From JBMORL01 sp049322335 (GTDB lineage Bacteria; Bacteroidota; Bacteroidia; Flavobacteriales_D; UBA2798), in the NCBI GenBank assembly GCA_049322335.1, contig JBMORL010000102.1:1-64000 (forward strand): 64,000 nucleotides of DNA, written 5' to 3'. The position numbers and the translations under genes were made by a program. Of this stretch, positions 24,381 through 33,542 are shown piece after piece. The notes beneath the pieces are model-generated. The model was not told where the DNA came from, searched no databases, and was given only the letters and a program-made list of their open reading frames with translations. Within the stretch, counting starts at the first letter, position 1. Each line of letters starts with the position of its first letter.

Positions 24381-27086
24381 TTACTTCAGATAATTTTCCT
24401 GGAAAAACTTTTTGTAATCGGCTACTTTTTTCTCCACAAAAAATGAAGCGTAATTTTTGGCAGTGATCACAAAGTATTCAGCTGATTTCAGGTTTTTCAT
24501 CTTATCATTTTCATTCAGAAAAGCCTGGTAATATTCCATGGCTTTTTGTTTGTTCTCCAAACTTTTAATGATGATAAGCTGGTTGTCGGTGTCAAGAAAA
24601 TTATTGGTCACTTTTAACCCTTTGGCAGAAAAAAAAGCGGTGTTGAAATCCGAAAATTTTGCTTTGGCATCGTTAATACTTCCCATCGTATTGGGGAAAA
24701 GCAGGATGAAAAAATGTTCGGCTTCCGATTCATAAACATACGTTCCGCCCGACATGGCATTTTCCACCGATTTTTTGTTGCGGATATAATCAAGAATTTC
24801 GGCCGCCTGTTTTCCGGTTTCATCTTTTGGAAATTTTTCAGCACATTCACTCAGCGCTTTTTCAAAACTTTCCATCTGGCGCATTTCGCCAAAACTCATA
24901 GCGCGCAAAAAATAATATTGCGGCAGGTAATGATTTTTCGGCTGATTGGTGATTACATCATGGCAGGCCGTAAGCGTATTTTCAAAATCTTTTTTCTTAT
25001 ACAGGTCAAACACTTGTGCATAATTTCTTCCGTCATTCAGCTTGGCGGCTTCGTCTTCGCGTTTGTAATTCGGGTTGCGGATTAATTCGGCATATTCACT
25101 GTCGCCATGATTTTCGAGAATATCTTTTTTATACACTTCCTGTTCCGAATTTCCATCTGTAAGCAAATACATCTGGAATTTGGATGGAAGAACATATTCG
25201 CCTTCTTCATAACGTTTCAGCAATTCTTTAAACTGTTTTGCGGCCAGGTCTTTCTGGTTGAGGCGGTCTTTGAAAATTACACCCGAAAAATATAAAGCAT
25301 CGTGTACTTTTCTTTTAGATGCCGATACCTGTTCCGGCCCGTGGGGAATTTTTTTCTTATACGCTTCCTTTTTCTTTTCCAGCATGGCCTGTTCGTTGCT
25401 GGCCAGCGAATCGTTGCCGGTAACTTCTGCTTCTACTTCATTAAAACTTTCTTTATTGCTTCTTCTCCAGTCGTCTTCGAGTTTACGTGCGCCCCATATT
25501 TTTTTAAACTGCGAATTTCCAAAAGCCATGGTTTGCGGGTTATAAAAATACCAGCTGTTGTCGGAGTTGTTTTGTTTGCTTTCTGCTTCTTTGATGCGCG
25601 CGAGCCTTTCTTCTTCAGCCAGTCGTTTTCTTTCCGCATCTTCCTGTTCTTTTTTGATCAGATTTTCGAGGTATTTATCCAGTTCTTTCTCACTCATTTT
25701 CGAAAGGCGCATCAGGCTGTCCTCAAGAGCAATGGTGTTGAGGTGGGTAACCAGCTCAGTAAGGCTTTTACTTTTTTCCTGGATCTTTACATAATCCTGG
25801 TAATCTTTTGGCAATACGGCCAGGCTGCTGTCGTAATAGGCTTTTGCAGGAACATAATTTCTTTCGCCAAAACGAAGATCGGCCAAGCGCAGGTACGACT
25901 TTCCTTTTTGCCTGTCGTTGGTAATGCTGGCTTCGATGGATTTGTTGAGGAAATTTACCGCTTCATCTTTATCTTCTTCCTTAAACTCCAGTTCTGCCAG
26001 GGCATAATAAATCTGGTCGAAAAATTCCTTGTTTTTTTCATCCCGCAATAGTTTCATCAACTCGGCACGGATTCCCCTGCTGTCGCCTCCCTGGAATAAT
26101 AAAGCACGGTTGATCTTGGAATAAAACTCCATCTCAAAAGTGGGGTTGAGTTTCAGCACTCTTCCATACGTATCTGATGCCACGGCCAGGTTGCCGGTTT
26201 TCTGATGTACCTGTGCAAGAATGAAAGTAAGCCTTGCTTTCTCTCTTTTTTTCTTTGCCAGCTTGATGGATTCTTCCAGTTTGTCAATGGCTTTTTCGTA
26301 TTTCGCGTTGCGGATATAGAAATCGGCTTGTAAAACAGCAAGGTCTTTATGCAGGTATTCAGGAAATAAAACTTCTTCCTCTTCTTCTTTTACCGGGGTC
26401 TTTTTTTTCTTTTTACTGCTTTTTGATTTTTTCTTGTTTGTGGGTTTTTTCTTTGGTTCAGGCTCTTCTTTTTTTGCTGTTTTTTTTCCTTCTTTTGCTT
26501 CAACGGCTTCTTCTTTGGCGTCCTGTAGTTTGTTCAGCTCTTTTTCTGCCTCCTGCATATTTCCTTCTTCCAGCCATGTTTTGGCCAGCCACAACCGGGC
26601 ATCATATTTGGTTTCAAGGTTTTTATAGGTGTTGCGCACATATTCAAATTTCTCCCGTGCAGCAGAAAATTCGCGCTTGTAAAAATGTGCTTGTCCCATC
26701 ACCAGCCAGTTGTTGTCAATCCATTTGCACCATTCTTCTTTCTTATCTTTTTTTCCCGATTTTTTGGGATTGGGCATGGAATGTTTGTCAATTACCACCG
26801 ATGTTTTGGAAATGGCTTTATCCATATTCGGATAAAGCGTGGAAGCCGTTTTTTCATCGGCATAAACGTAGATGGGAAGAATTTTTGTATAATCTTCCTT
26901 GTAAGCATCCCTATAGGTTTTCAGCGATTCCCTGATGATCTCATTGGCATTGAAATAACCATTGTAGCGGGAGGTCATGTTGTGATAGCCGCGGTTGATG
27001 CCCTTGTTTTTTTCAGTAGAGCATCCCCAATGAGCCGCCATGGCCACCAGCAGGATAAAGGCAATATGTTTTCGTCCCTGTTTCAA
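24381..27086 (-). CDS. porW: T9SS lipoprotein PorW/SprE (tetratricopeptide repeats)
   Basis: Periplasmic-side lipoprotein of about 901 residues needed for type IX secretion and, in gliding relatives, motility (SprE). A signal with lipobox AAHWGC is followed by YHNMTSRYNGYFNANE, then many TPR units (for example ALAELEFKEEDKDEAVNFL). A highly charged Lys/Glu spacer occurs near residues 195-235. The block NSWYFYNPQTMAFG and IWGARKLEDDWRRSN is typical of PorW. The frame stays open to 27401, but the TTG at 27086 is preferred because it starts the lipoprotein signal and a TAnnTTTG box lies just upstream, inside the longer frame. It is divergent from the M23 peptidase gene. Confidence 0.83.
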   Translation of the reverse strand: MKQGRKHIAFILLVAMAAHWGCSTEKNKGINRGYHNMTSRYNGYFNANEIIRESLKTYRDAYKEDYTKILPIYVYADEKTASTLYPNMDKAISKTSVVIDKHSMPNPKKSGKKDKKEEWCKWIDNNWLVMGQAHFYKREFSAAREKFEYVRNTYKNLETKYDARLWLAKTWLEEGNMQEAEKELNKLQDAKEEAVEAKEGKKTAKKEEPEPKKKPTNKKKSKSSKKKKKTPVKEEEEEVLFPEYLHKDLAVLQADFYIRNAKYEKAIDKLEESIKLAKKKREKARLTFILAQVHQKTGNLAVASDTYGRVLKLNPTFEMEFYSKINRALLFQGGDSRGIRAELMKLLRDEKNKEFFDQIYYALAELEFKEEDKDEAVNFLNKSIEASITNDRQKGKSYLRLADLRFGERNYVPAKAYYDSSLAVLPKDYQDYVKIQEKSKSLTELVTHLNTIALEDSLMRLSKMSEKELDKYLENLIKKEQEDAERKRLAEEERLARIKEAESKQNNSDNSWYFYNPQTMAFGNSQFKKIWGARKLEDDWRRSNKESFNEVEAEVTGNDSLASNEQAMLEKKKEAYKKKIPHGPEQVSASKRKVHDALYFSGVIFKDRLNQKDLAAKQFKELLKRYEEGEYVLPSKFQMYLLTDGNSEQEVYKKDILENHGDSEYAELIRNPNYKREDEAAKLNDGRNYAQVFDLYKKKDFENTLTACHDVITNQPKNHYLPQYYFLRAMSFGEMRQMESFEKALSECAEKFPKDETGKQAAEILDYIRNKKSVENAMSGGTYVYESEAEHFFILLFPNTMGSINDAKAKFSDFNTAFFSAKGLKVTNNFLDTDNQLIIIKSLENKQKAMEYYQAFLNENDKMKNLKSAEYFVITAKNYASFFVEKKVADYKKFFQENYLK

Positions 27087-27113
27087 GGCTATATTTCTAT
27101 AACTGCAAGGATG

Positions 27114-27121
27114 CAAATATA
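27114..27121 (-). promoter_or_regulatory. -7 promoter box of porW
   Basis: TATATTTG on the minus strand is a full match to TAnnTTTG. It ends 27 bases before the TTG chosen as porW start, and argues against the longer 1006-residue frame. Confidence 0.55.
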
Positions 27122-27207
27122 TTGTATTCTCCGTTACCCTGTTTTCTGTACAGGCCAGCCCTGCCGCAGCCCGAAACAAGCGACTTTTTGCGATATTTGT
27201 TACCCCG

Positions 27208-28083
27208 ATGGAGCAAAAGCCCCCAAAAGAGCGGAAAAAAATCATCCGCAAACTGAAGATCAAATACCGCCTGGTGATCCAGGACGAGAACAGCTTTGCC
27301 GAAAAATTTTCGTTGCGCCTTTCTGCATGGAACCTGTTTATCTGGGTGGGATCCATTTCCCTGCTTCTTATTTTTCTTACCACTATCGTTATTGCCTTCA
27401 CACCGCTAAGGGAGTTTATTCCCGGCTATCCTGACGGGAGCGAACGCGCCACCATGCTCGAAAACGTTAGTAAAGCCGATTCACTGGAAAAAGAATTACA
27501 GAAATACGATCAATATATTGCCGATCTGAAAATAATCCTCAGCGGGGAAACGATTCCTGACTCATTGGCAAATGCCGAAGTGAAAAAACCAAAAGAGGTG
27601 AATTTCCATAAATCCATTGCCGACTCGGCTTTGCGTTATAAAGTGGAACAGGGAGAAAAATATGAATTGCAATTTGCCAATACCGCCAGTGTGGTGACCA
27701 GCGATAACATGTATGGCGTTTTCTTTTTCACACCGCTGGAAGGAACGGTGATGCAATCCTTCGATCCCAAAACCAATCATTTTGGCATTGATATTTCTTC
27801 GGGAAATGATGAGATGGTGAAAGCTACACTGGACGGAACGGTGATTTTTGCCGACTGGACATCTGACGGGGGACAGGAGATACACGTACAGCACAGCGGC
27901 AACATAGTTTCCATTTACAAACATAATTCGGTTTTGCTCAAAACAGCAGGCAATGTGGTGAAAGCGGGCGATCCGCTGGCTATTGTAGGAAATACCGGAA
28001 AACAATCGCAGGGGCCGCACCTGCATTTTGAATTGTGGCACAAGGGAAAACCGGTGGACCCGCAGAATTACCTGATACTCTAA
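27208..28083 (+). CDS. Membrane-anchored M23 peptidase (peptidoglycan endopeptidase)
   Basis: Predicted zinc endopeptidase of 291 residues acting on peptidoglycan cross-bridges. A short basic cytoplasmic tail is followed by one membrane helix (about residues 49-70), a charged linker likely to be coiled coil, and a C-terminal LytM domain. Zinc-site motifs are present: HFGIDI for the first His and Asp, and GPHLHFELW for the HxH. It therefore looks catalytically competent. The ATG at 27208 lies eight bases after GATATTTG, a 7/8 -7 box. It is divergent from porW and is followed closely by the GH3-type gene. Confidence 0.9.
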   Translation: MEQKPPKERKKIIRKLKIKYRLVIQDENSFAEKFSLRLSAWNLFIWVGSISLLLIFLTTIVIAFTPLREFIPGYPDGSERATMLENVSKADSLEKELQKYDQYIADLKIILSGETIPDSLANAEVKKPKEVNFHKSIADSALRYKVEQGEKYELQFANTASVVTSDNMYGVFFFTPLEGTVMQSFDPKTNHFGIDISSGNDEMVKATLDGTVIFADWTSDGGQEIHVQHSGNIVSIYKHNSVLLKTAGNVVKAGDPLAIVGNTGKQSQGPHLHFELWHKGKPVDPQNYLIL

Positions 28084-28087
28084 CGTC

Positions 28088-29590
28088 ATGGGAATTAAAG
28101 CAGCACTCAGCAAACCATACGCAAAGCTCATTCAGAAAAAAATCCGCAAATGGAGCGCAACGGCAGTGGAATGCCAGCATCAGCAAATGAAAATGCTGCT
28201 GGAAAAAGCAAAAAATACGCAGTTCGGGAAAGATCATGGATTTGCGGATATCAGATCGTACAGCGATTTTAAAAAACAAATTCCCGTTCGTGATTATGAA
28301 TTGCTGAAAGACTATGTGGAAAGAGTTTTGTGCGGTGAAGAAAATGTTTTGTGGCCGGGAAAGCCGTTGTATCTCTGCAAAACTTCGGGAACCACTTCGG
28401 GAACAAAATATATTCCGCTTACCAAAGATTCTATGCCCAATCATATCGATTCGGCTAAATATGCGTTGCTGAGTTATATAGCAGAAACCGGAAAGGCGGA
28501 ATTCGTAGACGGGAAAATGATCTTTTTGCAGGGAAGTCCTGAATTGCAGACTAAAAACGGTATTCCTGTCGGAAGATTATCGGGAATTGTTGCACATCAT
28601 GTTCCGAAATATCTGCAGAAAAACAGGATGCCTTCCTACGAAACCAATTGCATTGACGACTGGGAAACCAAAGTGCGCGCCATTGCCAATGAAACATTAA
28701 AAGAAGACATGCGCCTCATCAGCGGAATTCCTTCGTGGGTGCAGATGTATTTTGAAATTCTGATTCAGAAAAGCGGGAAACAACAGGTAAAAGATATTTT
28801 CAAAAACTTTTCACTTTTTGTTTATGGCGGAGTAAATTATGAGCCGTATCGCGCACGATTCGAAAATTTGATTGGAAAAAAAACCGACAGCGTGGAATTG
28901 TATCCCGCTTCCGAAGGATTTATTGCTTTCCAGGATTCGCAGGAAGCACCCGGAATGTTGTTAACGGTGAACAGCGGAATTTTTTATGAATTCATTCCCG
29001 CTGAAGAATTTTTTAATGAAAATCCAACACGTATTTCTTTAGAAAACGCAGAGATCGGAAAAAATTATGTAATCATTCTCAACACCAATGCCGGAATGTG
29101 GGGTTACAACATTGGCGACACCATAAAATTTGTTTCAAAAGATCCGTACAGAATAATTGTCAGCGGAAGAATAAAACATTATACCTCTGCTTTTGGCGAA
29201 CACGTGATTGCCGAAGAAGTGGAATTTGCCATGCAGCAAGCCATAAAAAAGTGTGGGGGAGAAGTGATCGAATTTCACCTGGCGCCACAAATTAATCCTC
29301 CGGAAGGCGGACTGCCCTATCACGAATGGTTGGTTGAGTTTGCGAAAGAACCCGAAAACATCAACGCATTTTGTGAAGAGCTGGAAAAGGTGATGCGCGA
29401 AAAAAATATTTATTACAACGATCTTATCAAAGGAAATGTATTGCGTAACCTCGTCCTCACCAAAGTAAAACGCGATGCATTTAACGATTACATGAAATCG
29501 CAGGGGAAATTAGGCGGACAAAATAAAATTCCACGCCTGGCGAATGACAGGAAAATTGCAGATGGGTTGAAGAAGAGTAGTGAGATATGA
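28088..29590 (+). CDS. GH3 auxin-responsive-promoter family protein (acyl-adenylating enzyme)
   Basis: Protein of 500 residues of the GH3 family. Plant members conjugate amino acids to acyl acids through an acyl-adenylate; the bacterial substrate is unknown. The phosphate-binding motif is LCKTSGTTSGTKYIPLT (near residue 98). Later family blocks include LFVYGGVNYEPYR, ELYPASEGFIAF and the adenylate-site segment GYNIGDTIKF. It starts five bases after the M23 gene stops, indicating an operon. Many Bacteroidota carry such a gene, but I know of no established function there. Confidence 0.87.
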   Translation: MGIKAALSKPYAKLIQKKIRKWSATAVECQHQQMKMLLEKAKNTQFGKDHGFADIRSYSDFKKQIPVRDYELLKDYVERVLCGEENVLWPGKPLYLCKTSGTTSGTKYIPLTKDSMPNHIDSAKYALLSYIAETGKAEFVDGKMIFLQGSPELQTKNGIPVGRLSGIVAHHVPKYLQKNRMPSYETNCIDDWETKVRAIANETLKEDMRLISGIPSWVQMYFEILIQKSGKQQVKDIFKNFSLFVYGGVNYEPYRARFENLIGKKTDSVELYPASEGFIAFQDSQEAPGMLLTVNSGIFYEFIPAEEFFNENPTRISLENAEIGKNYVIILNTNAGMWGYNIGDTIKFVSKDPYRIIVSGRIKHYTSAFGEHVIAEEVEFAMQQAIKKCGGEVIEFHLAPQINPPEGGLPYHEWLVEFAKEPENINAFCEELEKVMREKNIYYNDLIKGNVLRNLVLTKVKRDAFNDYMKSQGKLGGQNKIPRLANDRKIADGLKKSSEI

Positions 29591-29680
29591 GTAGTGAGAT
29601 TTGAGATGAGAGACAAATGCAAGACGTTTTGTTTTGAAGAGCCCGGGCTGTGGATTATTTTAAGAGTAAAATTCCGGTCA

Positions 29681-29711
29681 GTTGCTTATTGCTGCCGGCT
29701 AAATCATTTTG
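29681..29711 (+). promoter_or_regulatory. Predicted promoter for the 29716 gene
   Basis: GTTG (29681-29684), 19-base spacer, then TCATTTTG (29704-29711), a 7/8 match to TAnnTTTG. Only four bases separate the box from the second of two adjacent ATG codons, so the mRNA may be leaderless. Confidence 0.45.
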
Positions 29712-29715
29712 AATG

Positions 29716-30333
29716 ATGAAAAAGAAAGTTTCTTACAACGATCGTTTGGAAGCCATGCAAAAGAAGATGGCGGAAAAAAAGATAAAAGCAGAAAATGATT
29801 TACGCGAATTGCTGGAAAGCAACGTATACAAATATACCAGGTGGATTTGTTTTTTTGTTTTTGCAGCAGCAGGTTTTTTAATTATTGATTCGCATTTACC
29901 CGCTATCGAAACGACAGAAAAAATCACACATATCAGCAGCTATACGGTTACAGATGTAAACATGAACGAAGTGGGTCAGGGATATTCTTATGAAAATGAT
30001 AAATATATTGTGGTGAAAACCGATCAAAGTAATGAGCTGCGGTTTGATGGTGACATATACATTATCCATGCAATGAAAAATGACATGCTGGTTGTAGCCA
30101 GAAGCCCGGTTTTGAAACAGGCAATGAATATTCATCCGGTAAAATATCCCGATAATATTATTGAAGTGGATAATTCTGTTTATGGTCATACGTTAGTTTT
30201 TTATATCATAGCTATTGCATTTTCGCTGGTGCTGATTTTCAAAAAAACGTGGATGCATATTGGTATTGTATATCTCACACTGGGGTTTAACCTGGCTGCC
30301 ATTGGAGTTACGATTTATTATTTGGTGATTTAA
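29716..30333 (+). CDS. Hypothetical membrane protein
   Basis: Product of 205 residues with no family I recognise. A charged N-terminal helix (Lys/Glu-rich, about residues 1-38) precedes one hydrophobic helix near 43-60. A beta-rich soluble part follows, and two further hydrophobic helices occupy the C-terminus (about 158-178 and 182-204). Two ATG codons stand together at 29713 and 29716; the second is chosen because of the promoter-box spacing. The gene ends just before the second assembly gap, so its downstream partner is unknown. Confidence 0.65.
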   Translation: MKKKVSYNDRLEAMQKKMAEKKIKAENDLRELLESNVYKYTRWICFFVFAAAGFLIIDSHLPAIETTEKITHISSYTVTDVNMNEVGQGYSYENDKYIVVKTDQSNELRFDGDIYIIHAMKNDMLVVARSPVLKQAMNIHPVKYPDNIIEVDNSVYGHTLVFYIIAIAFSLVLIFKKTWMHIGIVYLTLGFNLAAIGVTIYYLVI

Positions 30334-30358
30334 ATGCAAGATGCCACTCCTGACGGAG

Positions 30359-30458
30359 NNNNNNNNNNNNNNNNNNNNNNNNNNNNNNNNNNNNNNNNNN
30401 NNNNNNNNNNNNNNNNNNNNNNNNNNNNNNNNNNNNNNNNNNNNNNNNNNNNNNNNNN
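30359..30458. other. Assembly gap of 100 N
   Basis: Exactly 100 unknown bases. An open frame appears to run across it only because N codons are not stops. The left edge ends CTCCTGACGGAG and the right edge begins CCCCCGGCCCGG, both GC-rich compared with nearby sequence, which suggests a repeat. Confidence 0.99.
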
Positions 30459-30492
30459 AACCCCCGGCCCGGATTTTGCGTATGAACCCTTT

Positions 30493-31905
30493 ATGAAAGG
30501 TTTTTGGCTGGTGGTTTTTTGTTTGTTGGTGGAAATAGCTTCCTCCCAAACCATCACGGTTGACCGCCTGTATCACCATTTCGGGACACTGGAAGAGAAA
30601 AGTGATTTTTTTACCGATTTTGTTTTCACCAATAAAACAGGGAAAAAAGCCTACATCCTGAGAATTGAAGCCGATAAGGATATTTCATCGAGGATAAGCA
30701 GCAATACGCTTTTGCCCGACAGCTCGGTTACAGTCAGGTTAAAATACAATCCGCTTGCTGAAGGAAAATTCAGTAAAAAAATAAAAATTCACCTTAGCAG
30801 CAGTGATCAACCCGTTATACTTACGTTAAACGGAGATGTGTTGTCTGCTCCTGCCACAGGATTAATGGCAGATTGTCCCGATTTTTCCAGTGTAAAAGAA
30901 GTTTCGCGCGAAATGGAATTTGCGCTGAAAATAAAAGTGATAGATAAATTAAGTGGTGTTCCGATTGAAAATGCACAGATAAAAATCATTTATAAGGGAT
31001 TGCCCAAATATGTTTTCGAAACCCCGGAAAGCGGATCGCTCACCAAAAAAATTCCATTGGGTTATTATTACTTTGTGACTTCTGCAGACGAATATTATAC
31101 CAACGAATTTGATGCCTTCGTCAACAACCGCAACAACGAATTACTCATCGAACTCGCCCCAAAAATAAAAACCCATCCCGATCCCATCGAACAGTACGAA
31201 GAGCTGGTTTTCTCAGTCAATCCTTCATCTGCGCAAAAAGACACAGTTGTCAATTCTGTTCCCCAAAACAAGGATTCTATAAAAGAAATCAACCAACCTT
31301 CCACCTTTAACCTTCCACCTTCAAAAGATACTACTCAATCTGAAAACGAAATTTACGCACATAACAACCTCGTTTTTTTAATCGACATTTCTTCCTCCAT
31401 GATGGCCGAAGGAAAACTGGATCTGTTGAAAGCATCGATGATTGAACTTACAAAAATGCTGGATGCTAATGACCGGATTGCTATTGTGGTTTATTCCACT
31501 CATGCCCGTATTGCCCTGCCTCCTGTTTCGGGCGACCGTAAAGAAGAAGTGATCAATATGATCCAAAACCTGGAAGGAGACGGATTGACAGCCGGTGCGG
31601 AGGGAATGAAGAAAGCCTATGAGCTGGCGATGGCCCATTTCATCACCGGAGGTAACAATATGGTAATCATGGCTACAGACGGAGCTTTTAATTTATACAC
31701 CACCGATGTAGTACCAATGGTTAAAAAGTATTTCAAAAAAGGCATCCATACCTCGGTGGCAGGCATAAAAAACACCGAACGCGATGCGGCCAATATGATT
31801 GAAATAGCTACCCAGGGAAGGGGCAGATATGTGGCAATCAATAATTTGGAACAGGCCATGACTTCCCTTACCGAAGAGGTGAAAACCGCCAGCCGCAGGG
31901 AATAA
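30493..31905 (+). CDS. Secreted VWA-domain protein with DUF1573-like N-terminal domain
   Basis: Predicted secreted protein of 470 residues, function unknown. The ATG at 30493 gives a signal peptide (MKGFWLVVFCLLVEIASSQ), so the gene need not extend into the gap 34 bases upstream. Next comes an Ig-like DUF1573-type domain (HFGTLEEKSDFF to ILTLNGDV). A carboxypeptidase-regulatory-like beta domain (KVIDKLSGVPIENAQ) follows, then a disordered linker, then a von Willebrand A domain. Its MIDAS residues are present as DISSS, GLTAG and ATDGAF. The linker contains a two-copy 14-base tandem repeat. VWA domains bind metal and often protein partners, so a surface adhesion or scaffold role is plausible. 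Confidence 0.72.
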   Translation: MKGFWLVVFCLLVEIASSQTITVDRLYHHFGTLEEKSDFFTDFVFTNKTGKKAYILRIEADKDISSRISSNTLLPDSSVTVRLKYNPLAEGKFSKKIKIHLSSSDQPVILTLNGDVLSAPATGLMADCPDFSSVKEVSREMEFALKIKVIDKLSGVPIENAQIKIIYKGLPKYVFETPESGSLTKKIPLGYYYFVTSADEYYTNEFDAFVNNRNNELLIELAPKIKTHPDPIEQYEELVFSVNPSSAQKDTVVNSVPQNKDSIKEINQPSTFNLPPSKDTTQSENEIYAHNNLVFLIDISSSMMAEGKLDLLKASMIELTKMLDANDRIAIVVYSTHARIALPPVSGDRKEEVINMIQNLEGDGLTAGAEGMKKAYELAMAHFITGGNNMVIMATDGAFNLYTTDVVPMVKKYFKKGIHTSVAGIKNTERDAANMIEIATQGRGRYVAINNLEQAMTSLTEEVKTASRRE

Positions 31906-31974
31906 AAAGCGTTGTTTTTTTGCGAATATTACGTAAACATCAGTTAATCAATCATTTAATTTTTAAAGAAATAT

Positions 31975-32005
31975 TTTGATATTTTTTTTAAAGGCGTTTT
32001 CTTTG
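31975..32005 (+). promoter_or_regulatory. Promoter of the acpP-fabF-rnc operon
   Basis: TTTG at 31975-31978, a 19-base spacer, and TTTCTTTG at 31998-32005 (7/8 to TAnnTTTG). The spacing is exactly that of Bacteroidota -33/-7 promoters. A leader of about 30 bases precedes the acpP ATG. Confidence 0.65.
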
Positions 32006-32037
32006 CAGACTGAATTTCTAACTAAAACAAGAAAACA

Positions 32038-32274
32038 ATGTCTGATATCAAATCCCGCGTAATTGCCATTATCGTTGACAAATTAGGAGTTGACGAATCT
32101 GAAGTAACTGATAGTGCAAGTTTCACCAACGACCTTGGTGCTGACTCTTTGGATACAGTGGAGTTGATTATGGAATTCGAAAAAGAATTCAACATTGCCA
32201 TACCTGACGACCAGGCTGAGAAGATCGCAACAGTAGGTGATGCTATTGCCTACATTCAGAATAACGCGAAGTAA
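32038..32274 (+). CDS. acpP: Acyl carrier protein
   Basis: Carries growing acyl chains on a phosphopantetheine arm in fatty acid synthesis. The 78-residue acidic protein has the modification site Ser in GADSLDTVELIMEFE near residue 38. It opens the conserved acpP-fabF-rnc operon and has its own promoter. Identification is secure. Confidence 0.98.
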   Translation: MSDIKSRVIAIIVDKLGVDESEVTDSASFTNDLGADSLDTVELIMEFEKEFNIAIPDDQAEKIATVGDAIAYIQNNAK

Positions 32275-32289
32275 TTTTTTCCATCCACT

Positions 32290-33540
32290 ATGGAGCTTAA
32301 GCGAGTTGTAGTAACCGGCTTAGGTGCACTTACACCCATCGGAAATTCGGTTGATGAGTATTGGAACTCGCTTATCAACGGAAAGAGCGGTGCCGCACCG
32401 ATCACGCGCTTTGATGCTTCAAAGTTCAAGACCCGTTTTGCCTGTGAGGTAAAAGGATTTAATCCAGAAGACCATTTCGACCGCAAAGAAGGACGTAAAC
32501 TCGACCAGTTTTCGCAGTTTGCACTTGTTGCCGTTGCTCAGGCCATGAAAGATTCAGGTATTGATGTGCAGAACATTGATGTGGATCGTGCCGGTGTGAT
32601 CTGGGGATCGGGCATTGGCGGATTAAAAACTTTCCAGGAAGAATGCCGCGAATTTTATAAGGGTGACGGAACCCCGCGCTTCAATCCTTTTTTCATTCCT
32701 AAAATGATCGCGGATATTGCTTCGGGACATATTTCCATTCAATACGGATTTCGTGGTCCGAATTTCACTACGGTTTCTGCCTGTGCTTCTTCTACCAACG
32801 CTTTAATTGATGCTTTTAACTATATCCGTCTCGGGAAAGCGGATATTATCATCAGCGGGGGATCGGAGGCAACAGTACACGAAACGGGCGTTGGCGGATT
32901 CAATGCCCTGCAGGCACTCTCTACGAGGAACGATTCTCCCGAAACGGCATCTCGCCCGTTTGACAAAGACCGCGATGGTTTTGTATTGGGAGAAGGATCA
33001 GGTGCGCTTATCCTCGAAGAGTTAGGTCATGCATTAAAACGCGGAGCAAAAATTTATGCAGAAGTAGTGGGTGGCGGATTATCTGCCGATGCGCATCACA
33101 TGACCGCACCACATCCCGAAGGACTGGGCGCAAAAAACGTAATGAAAACAGCGTTGAGTGATGCCGGAATGAACCCCGGAGACATAGACTATATCAATGT
33201 ACATGGCACATCCACTCCGCTGGGAGATGTAGCTGAATTAAAAGGAATAAAAGAAGTTTTTGGCGACCATGCATTCCAACTCAATATCTCTTCCACCAAA
33301 TCCATGACCGGACATTTGCTGGGAGCAGCAGGAGCAATTGAAGCCATTGCCACGATTCTGGCAGTGAAAAATGATTTGGTGCCGCCCACCATCAATCACT
33401 TTACAGATGATCCGGAGATCGATCCCAATTTCCGTCTTACTTTCGGGAAACCAGAAAAACGTACAGTAAACGCAGCGTTAAGCAACACGTTTGGTTTTGG
33501 CGGACACAATGCTTCCATTATTGTGAAGAAATACAAATAA
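32290..33540 (+). CDS. fabF: 3-oxoacyl-[acyl-carrier-protein] synthase II
   Basis: Condensing enzyme that elongates acyl-ACP with malonyl-ACP. It has 416 residues. The active Cys is in TVSACASSTNAL near residue 164, and the two catalytic His are in NVHGTSTPLGD and TGHLLGAAGA. Length and motifs are normal. It starts 15 bases after acpP stops and ends two bases before the rnc start. Confidence 0.98.
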   Translation: MELKRVVVTGLGALTPIGNSVDEYWNSLINGKSGAAPITRFDASKFKTRFACEVKGFNPEDHFDRKEGRKLDQFSQFALVAVAQAMKDSGIDVQNIDVDRAGVIWGSGIGGLKTFQEECREFYKGDGTPRFNPFFIPKMIADIASGHISIQYGFRGPNFTTVSACASSTNALIDAFNYIRLGKADIIISGGSEATVHETGVGGFNALQALSTRNDSPETASRPFDKDRDGFVLGEGSGALILEELGHALKRGAKIYAEVVGGGLSADAHHMTAPHPEGLGAKNVMKTALSDAGMNPGDIDYINVHGTSTPLGDVAELKGIKEVFGDHAFQLNISSTKSMTGHLLGAAGAIEAIATILAVKNDLVPPTINHFTDDPEIDPNFRLTFGKPEKRTVNAALSNTFGFGGHNASIIVKKYK

Positions 33541-33542
33541 GC

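Noticed and set aside
25302..26051. Long Phe-rich open frames antisense to porW (also 26685-27434)
   Set aside because: Composition is that of a complement of Lys/Glu-rich coding sequence; no start signals or domains.
27087..27401. N-terminal extension of porW to 1006 residues
   Set aside because: It would overlap the divergent M23 gene and its promoter, place a TAnnTTTG box inside the frame, and bury the lipoprotein signal.
30334..30492. Open frame continuing through the N gap into the VWA gene
   Set aside because: N codons are not evidence of coding. A clean signal peptide begins at 30493.
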